The notes: generated by a model from the letters alone, not told the origin. 64,000 nucleotides of DNA from Halobacterium zhouii (GCF_021249405.1 NZ_CP089593.1:2170001-2234000); one strand, 5' to 3'; shown: positions 42,505-51,309, numbered from the stretch's first letter. Made by a program: numbers and translations.

Positions 42505-42755
42505 CACAGAAGCATCCGCGAGCGAGCGGCTTGAAAAGCCCGAGCGAAGCGGTTCACCGCGCGACCGGAGGGAGCGCGGGCCGACGACTGAACGGAGCGC
42601 GTAGCGCGAAGTGAAGGAGGAGTGCTTTTAGTGCAGGTTTTGCCAGCGAGCGGCCAAAGGCCGCGAGTGCAGCAAAACGTGCGAGCGAGGAGTGCTTTTT
42701 CCGCAAGTTTTTGCCGAGGGGGTGGCCGCAGGCCACCCCCGCAGCGCAAAAAGTG
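42505..42755 (-). repeat. Family E post-stop element with doubled first module (copy E3)
   Basis: On the minus strand it begins with the base after the acyl-CoA synthetase stop. Module 1a: CACTTTTTGCGC, hairpin GGGGGTGGCC/GGCCACCCCC, CGGCAAAAACTTGCGG, AAAAAGCACTCCTC. Module 1b repeats the scheme with ACGTTTTGCTGC, hairpin GCGGCC/GGCCGC, TGGCAAAACCTGCAC, TAAAAGCACTCCTC. Module 2: GTCGTCGGCCCG, hairpin, GGTGAACCGCTTCGCTC, then GGCTT-TTC-AAGCC and CGCTCGCTCGCGGATGCTTC. Confidence 0.75.
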
Positions 42756-44738
42756 CTAGCCGTACATCTCGCCGATCCGGTCGGCGTACCGGTCGAGGAT
42801 GTTCCGGCGTTTCTTCTTCATCGTCGGGGTGAGCATGTCGTTGTCCTCCGAGAATTCGACGGGGACGAGGCGGAACTGCTTGATCTGCTCGTAGCTCTCG
42901 AAGTTCTGGTTGACGTGGTCGACCTCCGCCTGGATGCGTTCGCGGACGCGGTCGTCCCGGCAGATCGCGTCGACGTCCTCGGGAGCGTGCGAACGGGGGC
43001 TCGTGGAGCTATGCTCCACGGCGTCCTCGGGGAGGTCGATCTCCTCGCGGTCGGCCCACTTGCGGATGCCGGTGACGTTCGGGACGAGGAGCGCGGAGAC
43101 GAATTTCTGGTCGTCGCCGACGACCATGCACTGTTCGACGAGTTGGCTGGCGGCGAACGCGTCCTCGATGGGGCCGGGCGCGACGTTCTTCCCGGTTGAG
43201 AGCGTGAGCAGTTGTTTCGCGCGTTCGAGGAAGCGCACGTAGCCGTCCTCGCGGAGTTCGACGACGTCGCCGGTGCGGAACCACTCCCGGCCGCCGCGTT
43301 CGGTGAACGCGCTCTCGGTCTCCTCGGGAAGGTTCCAGTAGCCGTCGAACACCTGTGGGCCGCGGACGAGCAGTTCGCCGGCGCGGCCGTCGGCGGTCTC
43401 GCGCTGTTTGGGGCTGGCGATGGTCTCGTCGACGTCGAGTTCGGTGTCGGGGAGCGCGGGGCCGATGGTGCCGACCTTCGGCTCCTCCGGGGGGTTGACG
43501 CAGACGACGGGACTGGTCTCGGTGAGGCCGTACCCCTCGAGGATGGGGAGACCCATGCCGTGGTAGAGCGCACAGAGGTCGGGAGACAGGGAGCCGCCGC
43601 CGGAGATGAAGAATTCTATCTGGCCGCCGAGGGCGTCCCGGACCTTCTGGAAGACGAGTTTGTCGGCGACGGCGCGACGCGCGCGCAGGCTGAGTCCGGG
43701 GTCGTCGGCGGCGTAGTACTCGCGGCCGACGTCGACGGCCCACTCGAAGATGCGTTCGCGGACCGGCGATTCGGTGGCCTGTTCGCGGACGGCGTCGTAC
43801 AGTTTCTCGTAGACGCGCGGGACGCTCGTGCCGATGGTTGGCTGGACGAGCGAGAAGTCCTCCTGGACGGTGTCCGGGGATTCCGCGTAGCAGACGTGCG
43901 CGCCGGAGGCGAACATGAGGAAGTGGCCGGCGAGTCGCTCTAAGACGTGTGCGAGCGGAAGGAAGGAGACGTGGCGGTCGGTGTCCGAGACGGTGGGAGT
44001 GTCTCGTTTGTCGGGCCGCGGGCCGAACCGCTGCCTGCTCTGCGTGACGTTCGCGCGGAAGTTCTCGTGGGTGAGCGTGACGCCCTTCGGCTGGCCGGTG
44101 GTGCCGGAGGTGTAGATGAGGCTCGCGAGGTCGTCGGCGTCGCGGGCGTCGACCCAGTCCTCGTAGGTGTCGCGGTCGTAGGCGTCCTGGCCGCGCTCGT
44201 AGACGTCTTCGAGTGAGAGCGCGCGGTCGTCTGCGACGCGGTCCATGGTGACGACGAACTCCAGGTCGAGTTCGTCCTCGACGGCGCGGACGCGTTCGAG
44301 TTCGTCCTCGCCTTCGACGACGACGCCGACGGCGCCGGAGTCCCCGAGCAGGTGTTCGACCTGCCGGGGGCTGGAGCTCGCGTAGACGGTGGTGACGGCG
44401 GCGCCGGCGGCGAGCAGCGCGAAGTCACATTGGGCCCACTCCATGCGGGAGTGCGAGAAGATGCCGACGCGGTCGTCGGCTTCGACGCCGAGGTCGCGGA
44501 AGCCGGCGGCGAGGCTGTGGACGATCTCCCGCATCTCGCCGTACGTGAGATGGGCGTAGTTGCCGTTGGGCGCGGATGGCACGACGTCGGGTGTGAGCGT
44601 GCGGTCGTGGACGCCGCCCTTGTACCCCTGTGCTGGCTGGTCGACGTGTGCGGCGGCCGCCGTCTCGAACAGTTCCGGAATCGTGTCCGCGGCCGCCGTC
44701 TCGTCCTCGTATTCTCGTTCGGCGTCGCGCCAATTCAT
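42756..44738 (-). CDS. Long-chain acyl-CoA synthetase (AMP-forming)
   Basis: Activates fatty acids to acyl-CoA with ATP. The 660-residue protein carries the P-loop-like LIYTSGTTGQPKGVTLTHEN (about residue 203), GYGLTETSPVV (motif A5), ELLVRGPQVFDGYWN and the hinge DVVELREDGYVRFLERAKQL, in the long-chain ACSL order. ATG at 44738 is taken, with GGAG about 10 bases upstream; a GTG at 44747 overlapping the previous stop is possible. It is downstream of, and likely co-transcribed with, an MBL hydrolase gene. Confidence 0.9.
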   Translation of the reverse strand: MNWRDAEREYEDETAAADTIPELFETAAAAHVDQPAQGYKGGVHDRTLTPDVVPSAPNGNYAHLTYGEMREIVHSLAAGFRDLGVEADDRVGIFSHSRMEWAQCDFALLAAGAAVTTVYASSSPRQVEHLLGDSGAVGVVVEGEDELERVRAVEDELDLEFVVTMDRVADDRALSLEDVYERGQDAYDRDTYEDWVDARDADDLASLIYTSGTTGQPKGVTLTHENFRANVTQSRQRFGPRPDKRDTPTVSDTDRHVSFLPLAHVLERLAGHFLMFASGAHVCYAESPDTVQEDFSLVQPTIGTSVPRVYEKLYDAVREQATESPVRERIFEWAVDVGREYYAADDPGLSLRARRAVADKLVFQKVRDALGGQIEFFISGGGSLSPDLCALYHGMGLPILEGYGLTETSPVVCVNPPEEPKVGTIGPALPDTELDVDETIASPKQRETADGRAGELLVRGPQVFDGYWNLPEETESAFTERGGREWFRTGDVVELREDGYVRFLERAKQLLTLSTGKNVAPGPIEDAFAASQLVEQCMVVGDDQKFVSALLVPNVTGIRKWADREEIDLPEDAVEHSSTSPRSHAPEDVDAICRDDRVRERIQAEVDHVNQNFESYEQIKQFRLVPVEFSEDNDMLTPTMKKKRRNILDRYADRIGEMYG

Positions 44739-44743
44739 GCGTG

Positions 44744-45658
44744 TCACTCTCCCGCCCGGCCCTTAAGATAGTTCAAAACCCCTCGGACGTTCATTTTCGT
44801 TTCCGCCTGCGCCTTGTGGTCGCCCCAGACGTCCGCCACGTCGTTGGTCTCGGCGAAGTGCTCGGCCGTCACCTCCTCGTCCCCGCGCTCGACGACCTCG
44901 CGTTCGACGGCGTCCACCCACTCGCGGAGCACCTGCTCGTACTCCCGGAGGACGGCGTCCGTCTCCTCTGGACCGGGACCGAAGTGCGGGAACAGCAACA
45001 CCTCGGGGTCGAGGCGACGGATCATCTCGGCGTCCGTGATACACTGCTCGAGGTCGAAGTTCGGCGGCGGACTCGTCTCCCGGATGCGCTGCTTCGAAGG
45101 GATCCAGATGCCGGCGGCGTCCGCGGTGAACACGGCGTCGTCGGCGTGGTCCTCGTAGACGACTTGGTGGGGAGCGTGCCCGGGCGCGTGGTGAGCAGTG
45201 AGTTCCCGCGACCCCAGGTCGACGCTGTCGCCGTCCGTCAACTCGACGATTCGGTCCTCGGGAACCGGCTTCGGGTCGGTGTAGTACTGCCACTGGTCGC
45301 CGACGGCCTGCTTCGTGCCCTCGACGAGCCGGGACGGGTCGGCGATGTGGCGTGCACCGCGCTCGTGGACGTACACGTCGGCGTTCGGACAGGCGTCCGC
45401 GATGAATCCCGCACCGCCCGCGTGGTCGAGGTGGACGTGCGTGACGAGAATCGCGGCGAGGTCCTCGCGCTCGATGCCTGCCTCGTCGAGCGCGTCGAGA
45501 ATCCGCTCGTAGTTGGTGCCGATGCCGGTGTCGACGATTGCGGGGCGGTCAGCGTCAATGACGTACACTGACCCGTACTCCGCGGTGTCGTACATGCCGG
45601 TGTCGACGTAGGTGACGTTCTCGCAGTCGGGAACGTCGAATGTGTCGCCGGGTGCCAT
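44744..45658 (-). CDS. MBL-fold metallo-hydrolase
   Basis: A 304-residue metallo-beta-lactamase-fold enzyme: VYVIDADRPAIVDTGIGTNY, metal motif LVTHVHLDHAGG, HHAPGHAPHQVVYE, then a helical C-terminal domain (LREYEQVLREWVDAVEREVV). The layout resembles glyoxalase II-like thioester hydrolases, and the position directly before an acyl-CoA synthetase makes a thioesterase role plausible, though unproven. ATG at 45658 is chosen where the fold starts. Confidence 0.83.
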   Translation of the reverse strand: MAPGDTFDVPDCENVTYVDTGMYDTAEYGSVYVIDADRPAIVDTGIGTNYERILDALDEAGIEREDLAAILVTHVHLDHAGGAGFIADACPNADVYVHERGARHIADPSRLVEGTKQAVGDQWQYYTDPKPVPEDRIVELTDGDSVDLGSRELTAHHAPGHAPHQVVYEDHADDAVFTADAAGIWIPSKQRIRETSPPPNFDLEQCITDAEMIRRLDPEVLLFPHFGPGPEETDAVLREYEQVLREWVDAVEREVVERGDEEVTAEHFAETNDVADVWGDHKAQAETKMNVRGVLNYLKGRAGE

Positions 45659-45728
45659 GTGTCCGAACGGGTCTCGCGCGGCCAAAAGGGTTCGCGTGCC
45701 GGCACGCGAGATGCACGCCGCCGGCCGT

Positions 45729-46898
45729 TTATCCCGCGATGGGCAACAGGACGAACGACAGGTACGAGAGGAGCGTGGCGGCCGACGGCCCGATGATCCA
45801 GAAGAAGACGAACCGAACGACGATCGACGGGTCGAAGAGGGTGTCCGCGGACTGCAGGTCTCGCGCGCGCTCCTCGCCGATCTTCGGGACATCGTCGTTG
45901 CCTTGGACGGTGACCGCGTCGACGGAAATCTCGGTCTCGAGTTCGCCGCGAGCGAGTTCGCTCGCGGTCGCGCTCCGGGTGGCTCGCCCCCACCCGAGGC
46001 CGACGATAGTCATCACCGTCGAGAGCGCGAGGCTGATGGGGACGCCGAGCCAGGACGCGAACGTCGTGATCGAGGCGGCGACCACCATCACCACCATCGC
46101 CGCGAGCAACGGCAGGTCGGTGAGGCCGCTGCCGACGGACTCCATGGTGCGCCGCGCGATGGTGAACGCGCCGACGCCGATGGTCGCCGTCGCGAGCACG
46201 ACTGCCGGTTCCGGCTCTATCAGGCCGCCGCCGACCAGCGGTGCGACGGCGTTCGCGACGTTGCTCGCGCCCGCGCTGAAGGACATGTAGCACGCGATGG
46301 CGAGCACGAGCGCGGTGCTCACGAACTCGCGTGGCGTCGTTCCCGGGCCGAGTTTCGGCGTCGGCACGATACGGGAGCGGTCGAGTTCCACGAGCGCGCC
46401 CGGGGACTGCTTGACGGCGACGATGCGGTCGAGGTGCGGGTAGAAGTACCGCCCGATGACGCCACCACACCAGAACCCGACGACGGGCGCGACGAGCCAC
46501 CAGACGACGATCTCGCCGAGCACCGCGAGGTCCAGGGTTCCCGTCGCCAGCCCCAGGCCCGCGATAGCGCCGACCGCGGTCATCGACGTGGAGACAGGGA
46601 CGCCGTAGGCGTTCGCGACGGCCATCCCGAGACCGATGAACACCAGCACGACGATGCTCGCCTCGATGGTGAACGCTGACCGCGCGACGATGTCGTTGCC
46701 GAGCGTCGCGATGACGTTCCGGCCGACCGTCCACCCGCCGAGGAAGACGAAGAACGTCATCAGCGCCGCGGCGGTCGTCTTCCGGGTGACGCGCGCGCCG
46801 ACCGCGGGCCCCCACGCCACGCCCGTCGAAGACCCGCCGATGTTGAACCCGACGAACGCGGCGGCAAAGAGGCCAACCAGTAGAAGGATAGAGACCAT
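45729..46898 (-). CDS. Inorganic phosphate transporter, PiT family
   Basis: A 389-residue membrane protein with about ten helices and the two inverted PiT signatures: GFNIGGSSTGVAWGPAVGAR near the N-terminus and SFSAGASNVANAVAPLVGGG (about residue 210). The first has SST where many homologues have GAND. It imports phosphate with a cation. A TATA box 24-31 bases upstream fits a leaderless ATG. It is separate from the phn importer 9 kb away. Confidence 0.9.
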   Translation of the reverse strand: MVSILLLVGLFAAAFVGFNIGGSSTGVAWGPAVGARVTRKTTAAALMTFFVFLGGWTVGRNVIATLGNDIVARSAFTIEASIVVLVFIGLGMAVANAYGVPVSTSMTAVGAIAGLGLATGTLDLAVLGEIVVWWLVAPVVGFWCGGVIGRYFYPHLDRIVAVKQSPGALVELDRSRIVPTPKLGPGTTPREFVSTALVLAIACYMSFSAGASNVANAVAPLVGGGLIEPEPAVVLATATIGVGAFTIARRTMESVGSGLTDLPLLAAMVVMVVAASITTFASWLGVPISLALSTVMTIVGLGWGRATRSATASELARGELETEISVDAVTVQGNDDVPKIGEERARDLQSADTLFDPSIVVRFVFFWIIGPSAATLLSYLSFVLLPIAG

Positions 46899-46921
46899 GT
46901 TGTTGTGTTTGTGCGCTCTAC

Positions 46922-46929
46922 GGTATAGA
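46922..46929 (-). promoter_or_regulatory. TATA box of the phosphate transporter gene
   Basis: TCTATACC on the minus strand, centred 28 bases before the ATG at 46898. Confidence 0.5.
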
Positions 46930-46984
46930 TTCTGGGTCGGCGTGGTGGGTAGTATTCAGATGGGCAGTTTAGAGCAGGCGGGTC

Positions 46985-47370
46985 GTCGGAAACACCTGCA
47001 AGCCCTCGGCGGTCTCGACTCCCGCGTGGTCTGGAAGACGCCTCCGGCGTCTTCCATCATCTCGGAAGACCGCGAAGCGGTCTTCCGGCGAACTCGCTGC
47101 GCGTGGTTCGAAAGGCGCGTAGCACTTTCGTCATCACGAAAGACGCCTCCGGCGTCTTTCGAACGACTTCACTCGCGTTGCTCGTTCCAGTGCTTGCGTC
47201 GTCCTCAGAACGGCGAAGCCGTTCTGATGGGTGGTTCGAGACGGCTTCGCCGTCTCGTCATCCCGAGAGACGCCCTGCGTCTCTCGGGCGACTGCGGAAG
47301 ACGCGTAGCGTCTTCCGAACGCCGGGGTTCGCCGAGACCACCTCGCCCTTGCAATCCACCAGGCGACCGG
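46985..47370 (-). repeat. Family F element, long covariant copy with seven perfect hairpins (copy F8)
   Basis: Minus-strand copy, core 46998-47352. Its ends are GCAAG and CTTGC rather than GAAAG and CTTTC, and GGTCTCG (47011-47017) pairs with CGAGACC (47333-47339). Inside, seven perfect hairpins with different arms follow one another at about 47033, 47064, 47138, 47206, 47239, 47264 and 47294, often linked by TCATC/GATGA words. The motif GACGCAAGCACTGG occurs near 47195. It fills the 556-base space between the divergent phosphate transporter and serS genes. Confidence 0.78.
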
Positions 47371-47454
47371 CTGGCCACCGCCCACCACCAGGGCTGTGAA
47401 ACCGCCCCGGGGATGCGATACGTTCTTGCCGTATCCGGGTGAACGAACAGGAAA

Positions 47455-48843
47455 ATGCTGAGCAGACAGTTCGTCCGGGAGCATCCGGACGCGGTACGCG
47501 ACGCCCTCGAGAAGAAGGGCGTGGACGCCGACCTCGACCGGATCCTGGAAGTGGACGAGGAGTGGCGCGAACTCAAGAGCGAGGGCGACGGCCTCCGACA
47601 CGAGCGAAACGAGGTGTCCTCGAAGATCGGCGAACTCAAACAGGAAGGCGACGAGGAAGCCGCCCAGGAGGCCATCGAGCGCTCCCAGGAACTCAAGGAC
47701 GAACTCGAGGCCATCGAGGAGCGCGCCGAGGAACTCGAGGCGGAACTCGAGGAGCGCCTGCTCACGCTCCCGATGGTCCCCCACGAGGACGTACCGGTCG
47801 GCGCGGACGAATCGGAGAACGTCGAGCGCCGGCGTGAGGGCTTCGAGGACCTGCGCGACCTTCCGGGTGAGGTCGTTCCGCACTACGACCTCGGCGAGGA
47901 CCTCGACGTGCTCGACTTCGAGCGCGGCGCGAAGGTGTCGGGCGGCGGCTTCTACTTCACGAAGGGCGCCGGCGCGCGCCTCGAGCACGCGCTCATCCAG
48001 TTCATGCTCGACGTCCACCGCGAGCAGGGGTACGTGGACGTGTTCCCGCCGATTCCCGTGAATTCGAAGTCGATGGAGGGCACCGGCCAGTTCCCGAAGT
48101 TCGTGGAGGACGCCTACCGCGTCGGCGGCGAGAACGAGGCCGAGTACACTGACGACGACCTCTGGCTGCTGCCGACGGCGGAGGTCCCGGTGACGAACAT
48201 GTACCGCGACGAGATCCTGCTGAAGGATGACCTCCCGCTAAAACACCAGGCGTACTCCCCGAACTTCCGCCGGGAAGCCGGCGAGCACGGCACCGAGACG
48301 CGGGGCATCGTGCGCGTCCACCAGTTCAACAAGGTGGAGATGGTGAACTTCGTGGAACCCGAGGAGAGCGACGAGCGCTTCGAGGGACTCGTGGACGAGG
48401 CCGAGGAGGTGCTCCGGCGACTCGACCTCCCGTACCGCATCCTCGAGATGTGTACGGGCGACCTCGGGTTCACGCAGGCGAAGAAGTACGACATCGAGGT
48501 ATGGGCGCCCGGCGACGACATGGACGACGGCCCCGAGCAGGGCGGTCGCTGGCTCGAAGTCTCGTCGGTGTCGAACTTCGAGGACTTCCAGGCGCGGCGC
48601 GCGGGCATCCGATACCGCCCGGAGCGCCACGAGTCGGCGGAGTACCTCCACACGCTCAACGGGTCGGGCGTCGCCATCCCGCGCGTCGTCGTCGCCATCC
48701 TCGAGTACTACCAGAACGAGGACGGCACCGTCGACGTGCCCGACGCCCTCCAGTCGTACATGGGCGGCCAGGAGGTCATCGAAGGCACCCAGAAGGTAGG
48801 CGAGTCGGCGCTCGGGGACGGCGAGCGTCGGAGCGAGCGATAG
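47455..48843 (+). CDS. serS: Seryl-tRNA synthetase
   Basis: Charges tRNA-Ser (and tRNA-Sec if present). The 462-residue class II enzyme has the long N-terminal coiled-coil arm (about 30-105, rich in Glu/Leu) that grips the tRNA variable arm, motif 2 [34 protein letters not shown], and motif 3 [18 protein letters not shown]. This is the common SerRS type rather than the rare methanogen form. ATG at 47455. Confidence 0.96.
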   Translation: MLSRQFVREHPDAVRDALEKKGVDADLDRILEVDEEWRELKSEGDGLRHERNEVSSKIGELKQEGDEEAAQEAIERSQELKDELEAIEERAEELEAELEERLLTLPMVPHEDVPVGADESENVERRREGFEDLRDLPGEVVPHYDLGEDLDVLDFERGAKVSGGGFYFTKGAGARLEHALIQFMLDVHREQGYVDVFPPIPVNSKSMEGTGQFPKFVEDAYRVGGENEAEYTDDDLWLLPTAEVPVTNMYRDEILLKDDLPLKHQAYSPNFRREAGEHGTETRGIVRVHQFNKVEMVNFVEPEESDERFEGLVDEAEEVLRRLDLPYRILEMCTGDLGFTQAKKYDIEVWAPGDDMDDGPEQGGRWLEVSSVSNFEDFQARRAGIRYRPERHESAEYLHTLNGSGVAIPRVVVAILEYYQNEDGTVDVPDALQSYMGGQEVIEGTQKVGESALGDGERRSER

Positions 48844-48995
48844 CGTGGTTCGGAACGAACGAAGTGAGTGAGAACCACGGAAACGCGAGCGGTGAACGGA
48901 GTGAACCGTGAGCGACCGGAGGGAACGAGTGAAGACGCTCGGAATGCGAGCGGCGAACGTAGTGAGCCGTGAGCAGCGAGGCCGCTGACGACGTC
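48844..48995 (+). repeat. Family G palindromic intergenic element (copy G2)
   Basis: The closing stem is GTGGTTCGGAAC (from 48845) with GTGAGAACCAC (ending 48878), followed by GGAAACGCGAG and the hairpin block CGGTGAACGGAGTGAACCG (48890-48908). A second similar block, GCGGCGAACGTAGTGAGCCG, lies near 48951. It begins one base after the serS stop. Confidence 0.65.
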
Positions 48996-49028
48996 AGGCT
49001 GCGCTGCACGCGAGTAGTTGGAAAGTAC

Positions 49029-49036
49029 GCTTTTGC
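49029..49036 (+). promoter_or_regulatory. TATA-like box of the F420-type oxidoreductase transcript
   Basis: GCTTTTGC-type box centred 28 bases before the mini-ORF ATG at 49061 and about 64 before the main ATG. Confidence 0.4.
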
Positions 49037-49060
49037 GGGTTCGTGTCGATTTTCGAACCT

Positions 49061-49096
49061 ATGCCCCAGAACGGACAGTTCGGGAGGTGGCGCTGA
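49061..49096 (+). CDS. Leaderless 11-codon mini-ORF upstream of the LLM oxidoreductase gene
   Basis: It encodes MPQNGQFGRWR; its TGA directly abuts the ATG of the next gene. The Shine-Dalgarno of that gene (GGGAGGTGG, about 49082-49090) lies within it. The position 28 bases after the TATA-like box suggests the transcript starts at this ATG. The same design is seen before the antiporter gene. Confidence 0.4.
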   Translation: MPQNGQFGRWR

Positions 49097-50065
49097 ATGG
49101 TGGAACTCGGCTACACGCTCTCCAGCGAGGAACATCCGCCGAACGACCTGGTCGAACACGCGACGCGCGCCGAGGACGCGGGGTTCGACTTCCTCTCGAT
49201 TTCGGACCACTTCCACCCGTGGACGAGCCAGCAGGGCAACAGCCCGTTCGTCTGGTCGACGCTCGGCGGCGTCGCCCACGCCACCGACGACATTCCGGTC
49301 GGCATCGGCGTGACCTGTCCGATCATGCGCTACCATCCGACCATCGTCGCGCAGGCGACGGCGACCGTCGCCGCGATGCTGGACGGCCGATTCGTGTTCG
49401 GCGTTGGTACCGGCGAGTTGCTCAACGAACACGTCGTCGGCGAGCACTGGCCCGAGCACGCGGTCCGCCTGGAGATGCTCGAGGAGTCCGTCGAAATCAT
49501 CCGAAAACTGTGGACCGGCGACCAGGTGAGCCACCACGGCGAACACTACTCTGTGCAGAACGCGCGGCTGTTCACGCTCCCCGAGGAGACGCCGCCGATT
49601 CTCGTCTCGGCGTACGGCAAACGCTCCGCGCAGACCGCCGCCGACATCGGCGACGGCTTCTGGAGCGTCGGCCCGCAGGACACCGTCGACACCTGGGAGG
49701 ACGCGGGCGGCGACGGCCCGCGCTACACCCAACTCCAGGTGTGCTACGCCGAGAGCGAGGACGAGGCCGTGGAGACAGCCTACGAGTGGTGGCCGAACTC
49801 CGCGCTCCCCGGCGAACTCAGCGCCCAGTTGCCGACGCCCGTCCACTTCGAGCAGGCCTGCCAGATGGTCGAGAAAGCGGACATCGCGGAGTCCAGCATC
49901 GTCACCAGCCCCGACCCCGAGGCCCACGTCGAGAGCATCCAAACGGCCGTCGACGCCGGCTACGACCACGTCTACGTCCACCAGATCGGTCCCGATCAGG
50001 AGGCGTGCTTCGAATTCTACGAGAACGAGGTGTTCCCCGCCGTCGAAAACGCAGACTTCGGGTGA
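49097..50065 (+). CDS. F420-dependent LLM-class oxidoreductase (TIGR03557-like)
   Basis: A 322-residue luciferase-fold enzyme that probably uses coenzyme F420. MVELGYTLSSEEHPPNDLVE, FDFLSISDHFHPWTSQQGNS, VGIGVTCPIMRYHPTIVAQA and GRFVFGVGTGELLNEHVVG match the group related to F420-dependent glucose-6-phosphate dehydrogenase. The substrate is unknown. The strong Shine-Dalgarno GGAGGTG fixes the start at 49097. Confidence 0.88.
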   Translation: MVELGYTLSSEEHPPNDLVEHATRAEDAGFDFLSISDHFHPWTSQQGNSPFVWSTLGGVAHATDDIPVGIGVTCPIMRYHPTIVAQATATVAAMLDGRFVFGVGTGELLNEHVVGEHWPEHAVRLEMLEESVEIIRKLWTGDQVSHHGEHYSVQNARLFTLPEETPPILVSAYGKRSAQTAADIGDGFWSVGPQDTVDTWEDAGGDGPRYTQLQVCYAESEDEAVETAYEWWPNSALPGELSAQLPTPVHFEQACQMVEKADIAESSIVTSPDPEAHVESIQTAVDAGYDHVYVHQIGPDQEACFEFYENEVFPAVENADFG

Positions 50066-50103
50066 GCGGAACGGCAGGCGAGCGGCCAGCGACAGGCGAG
50101 CAG

Positions 50104-50427
50104 TCAGTCCGCGAACGTCTGGATTCGCTCGATTCGCTCGTCGCCGACCTCGAACACGTCTACGAACGAGAACAGCGGGCCCTCGGGCGCGACCAGTCGG
50201 CCGCGCGCCGCGACCCCCTCGGCGCCGTCGTACATCGCGTCGACGACGTGCCGGGTGTCCTTCCGGGGGCGTTCCTCGCGCATGAACGAGACGAACGCCT
50301 CGCGACCCTCGTGGGTCATGTCCGGGCGGACCTGCACGAAGTCAGCAGCCAGCAGGTCGGCGAGTGCGTCGTAGTCGCCGTCGTCGATGGCGTCGTAGTA
50401 GGCCTGCGCGAGTCCGGCGGCGTCCAT
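50104..50427 (-). CDS. SnoaL/NTF2-like protein
   Basis: A 107-residue protein with the SnoaL/NTF2 fold pattern: MDAAGLAQAYYDAIDDGDYD, LADLLAADFVQVRPDMTHEG, REAFVSFMREER, then LFSFVDVFEVGDERIERIQT. Such proteins are small hydrolases, isomerases or binding folds; the role here is unknown. ATG at 50427 starts the first helix. It is convergent with the oxidoreductase gene. Confidence 0.78.
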   Translation of the reverse strand: MDAAGLAQAYYDAIDDGDYDALADLLAADFVQVRPDMTHEGREAFVSFMREERPRKDTRHVVDAMYDGAEGVAARGRLVAPEGPLFSFVDVFEVGDERIERIQTFAD

Positions 50428-50504
50428 ACCAGATAGTTGGGACGCCCGGACAAGAAACCGGTGGACGAATCGCCGATTGACCAACCGGTATCGAATTCAG
50501 AACT

Positions 50505-50645
50505 GACCAACCGACAGGGTGGGACTGAAAGGGGCGGCACGCTCGCGGGCGAAGCCCTCGTTCGGTCGGGAGCCACTATCGACGACCGGAGGGAGTCGAT
50601 ATGCTCCCGAGCGGACGCGAGCGTGCCGGGGCTTTCTACGCGGTA
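50505..50645 (+). repeat. Family F structured intergenic element (copy F7)
   Basis: The core 50527-50636 begins GAAAGGGGC and ends GGGGCTTTC. Immediately inside, GGCACGCTCGCG (50536-50547) pairs with CGCGAGCGTGCC (50616-50627) over 12 perfect base pairs. Inner hairpin: CGGGAGC with GCTCCCG. The upstream flank CCGACAGGGTGGGACT is shared with F5. It lies between divergent genes. Confidence 0.8.
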
Positions 50646-50726
50646 GCAGCGGTAGAACGACCAGAATCGACGAACGCGACATCAGTCGAGCGAGGCGCTT
50701 TTACCCCGCAGCGAGCAATTCACACT

Positions 50727-51227
50727 GTGGACCTCCACGTCCGGTACGAGGGCGACGACGACCCGAAGAAGTGCACGGCCCGGAAGCTGGCGCGCTTCGA
50801 CATGGCGACCCTCCACGAATCAGCGGGCGCAACGCCGTACGGCGTCGTGTTGAACCCGCACGCGGAGCAGGCACTCTCGCCCGCGGACGCCGACGCCTCG
50901 AAGGTCGTCGCCCTCGACTGTTCGTGGGAGACGGCGGGGCGCGCGATGTTCGAGATGGGCGGCGACCACCGCGCGCTGCCGTTCCTCGTCGCCGCGAACC
51001 CCGTGAACTACGGGAAGCCGTTCCAGCTCAACACCGTGGAGGCGTTCGCCGGCGCGCTCTGCATTCTCGGGGAGCGCGAACACGCCGAGGACATCCTCTC
51101 GAAGTTCCGCTGGGGGCACACCTTCCTCGAACTGAACGAGGAGCCATTGCGCCGGTACAGCGAGTGTGCGGACTCCAGCGAAGTCGTCGAGGTCCAACAG
51201 GAGTATCTGGACGCCGGCGAGGAGTAG
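50727..51227 (+). CDS. tsr3: 16S rRNA aminocarboxypropyltransferase Tsr3
   Basis: Transfers the 3-amino-3-carboxypropyl group from SAM to a modified uridine of small-subunit rRNA. The 166-residue protein has [38 protein letters not shown] and [20 protein letters not shown], all Tsr3 (DUF367) hallmarks of its SPOUT-like fold. GTG at 50727 is used because [11 protein letters not shown] begins the family alignment. Confidence 0.92.
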   Translation: MDLHVRYEGDDDPKKCTARKLARFDMATLHESAGATPYGVVLNPHAEQALSPADADASKVVALDCSWETAGRAMFEMGGDHRALPFLVAANPVNYGKPFQLNTVEAFAGALCILGEREHAEDILSKFRWGHTFLELNEEPLRRYSECADSSEVVEVQQEYLDAGEE

Positions 51228-51278
51228 GTCGGCCGATCTCCCGGAACGGACGTGGTGGGCGATTGACGTTTCAGGCAT

Positions 51279-51286
51279 CTTTTTCA
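51279..51286 (+). promoter_or_regulatory. TATA-like box of the glycosyltransferase gene
   Basis: CTTTTTCA, centred about 27 bases before the ATG at 51310. Confidence 0.35.
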
Positions 51287-51309
51287 ATCGCTTCGGAGTA
51301 GCGCCGCGT

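Noticed and set aside
46985..47370. Possible CRISPR array, because of regularly placed palindromes
   Set aside because: The palindromes differ from each other in sequence, spacing is irregular, and there is no repeated identical unit with unique spacers. It fits family F.
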